A stretch of DNA of 5,748 nt from Acholeplasmatales bacterium (GTDB lineage Bacteria; Bacillota_I; Bacilli_A; Acholeplasmatales; Anaeroplasmataceae): contig JAEELU010000033.1 in NCBI GenBank assembly GCA_016282815.1, positions 1 through 5,748 on the forward strand, in the 5' to 3' direction. This document shows, in pieces, positions 5,653 to 5,748 of the stretch. The translations under genes were made by a program, and so were the position numbers. How positions within the stretch are numbered: position 1 is the stretch's first letter; each line of letters starts with the position of its first letter. The notes beneath the pieces are model-generated. The model was given only the letters and a program-made list of their open reading frames with translations, had not been told where the DNA came from and made no database searches.

Positions 5653-5748
5653 TTATTCACCACAAATTCTTAATAATTCACTAAATTTATTAATTACATA
5701 ATCAGGCTTTGCATCAAGCATAATCTCAGGGTGATTAATATATAATAC
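5653..5748 (-). CDS. HAD-superfamily phosphatase, C-terminal end (partial)
   Basis: The minus-strand frame is open from the window edge to a TAA at 5655-5653 and gives the last 31 residues, starting VLYINHPEIMLDAKP. The ending, HPEIML..KPDYVINKFSELLRICGE, has the PDY-VI--(F/L)-ELL pattern found at the end of HAD hydrolases of the phosphoglycolate phosphatase/PpaX type, where the sugar- or pyrophosphate-cleaving domain finishes. The catalytic DxDGT motif and cap lie outside the window, so the substrate cannot be judged; PpaX (pyrophosphatase) is only one candidate. The gene is immediately upstream of whiA, with 2 bases between stop and start, indicating one transcript. I rate HAD membership as likely and the precise subfamily as open. 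Confidence 0.6.
   Translation of the reverse strand, partial: VLYINHPEIMLDAKPDYVINKFSELLRICGE
5657..5661 (-). promoter_or_regulatory. whiA ribosome site inside the HAD gene
   Basis: GGTGA on the minus strand (5661-5657) lies 6 bases before the whiA ATG and encodes part of the last Gly-Glu codons of the HAD protein. Ribosomes finishing the upstream gene would be positioned to restart on whiA. Confidence 0.6.

Overview
The window is an AT-rich, compact bacterial chromosome segment, most likely from a low-GC member of the Bacillota (class Bacilli), probably an uncultured Erysipelotrichales, RF39-type or Acholeplasma-like lineage. This placement is inferred from a WhiA homologue, Gram-positive-style Shine-Dalgarno sites, heavy A/T codon use, exclusive TAA stops and TTGAAA/TATAAT promoters. 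Tryptophan is encoded by TGG and no in-frame TGA was seen, so the standard bacterial code fits. No rRNA, tRNA or CRISPR array is visible.

Left edge (1-300): the last 24 codons of a plus-strand IS110-family-like transposase. About 230 noncoding bases follow, holding a run of hairpins: one terminator, one two-tier stem with an internal loop, one bulged hairpin and a second terminator. IS110/IS1111 elements carry guide (bridge/seeker) RNAs in their noncoding ends, so this stretch is the most intriguing part of the window, though nothing here proves such an RNA.

Middle (301-3843): three minus-strand genes. In transcription order they are a single-pass membrane protein with a large extracytoplasmic domain, the RNA-binding protein Tex, and a small DUF1622 membrane protein. 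A hairpin separates the membrane protein from tex. A good promoter, overlapping the tex stop codon, serves the DUF1622 gene. A terminator that includes the DUF1622 stop codon closes the group. Two start codons are placed downstream of the longest possible ORF start because strong Shine-Dalgarno sites demand it: tex at 3016 and the membrane protein at 3843.

Divergent intergenic region (3844-4011): promoters in both directions and two nested 10-bp perfect inverted repeats over the minus-strand promoter. It drives a plus-strand six-pass membrane protein of the HdeD/DUF308 type (4012-4704).

Right side (4717-5748): a bidirectional terminator is shared by the HdeD-like gene and convergent whiA. 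The whiA gene lies 2 bases after a HAD-family phosphatase gene whose 3' end alone is in the window; the two are probably cotranscribed and translationally coupled. The genes do not form one pathway. They look like core housekeeping (Tex, WhiA, HAD phosphatase) mixed with small envelope proteins of unknown role, next to a mobile element.
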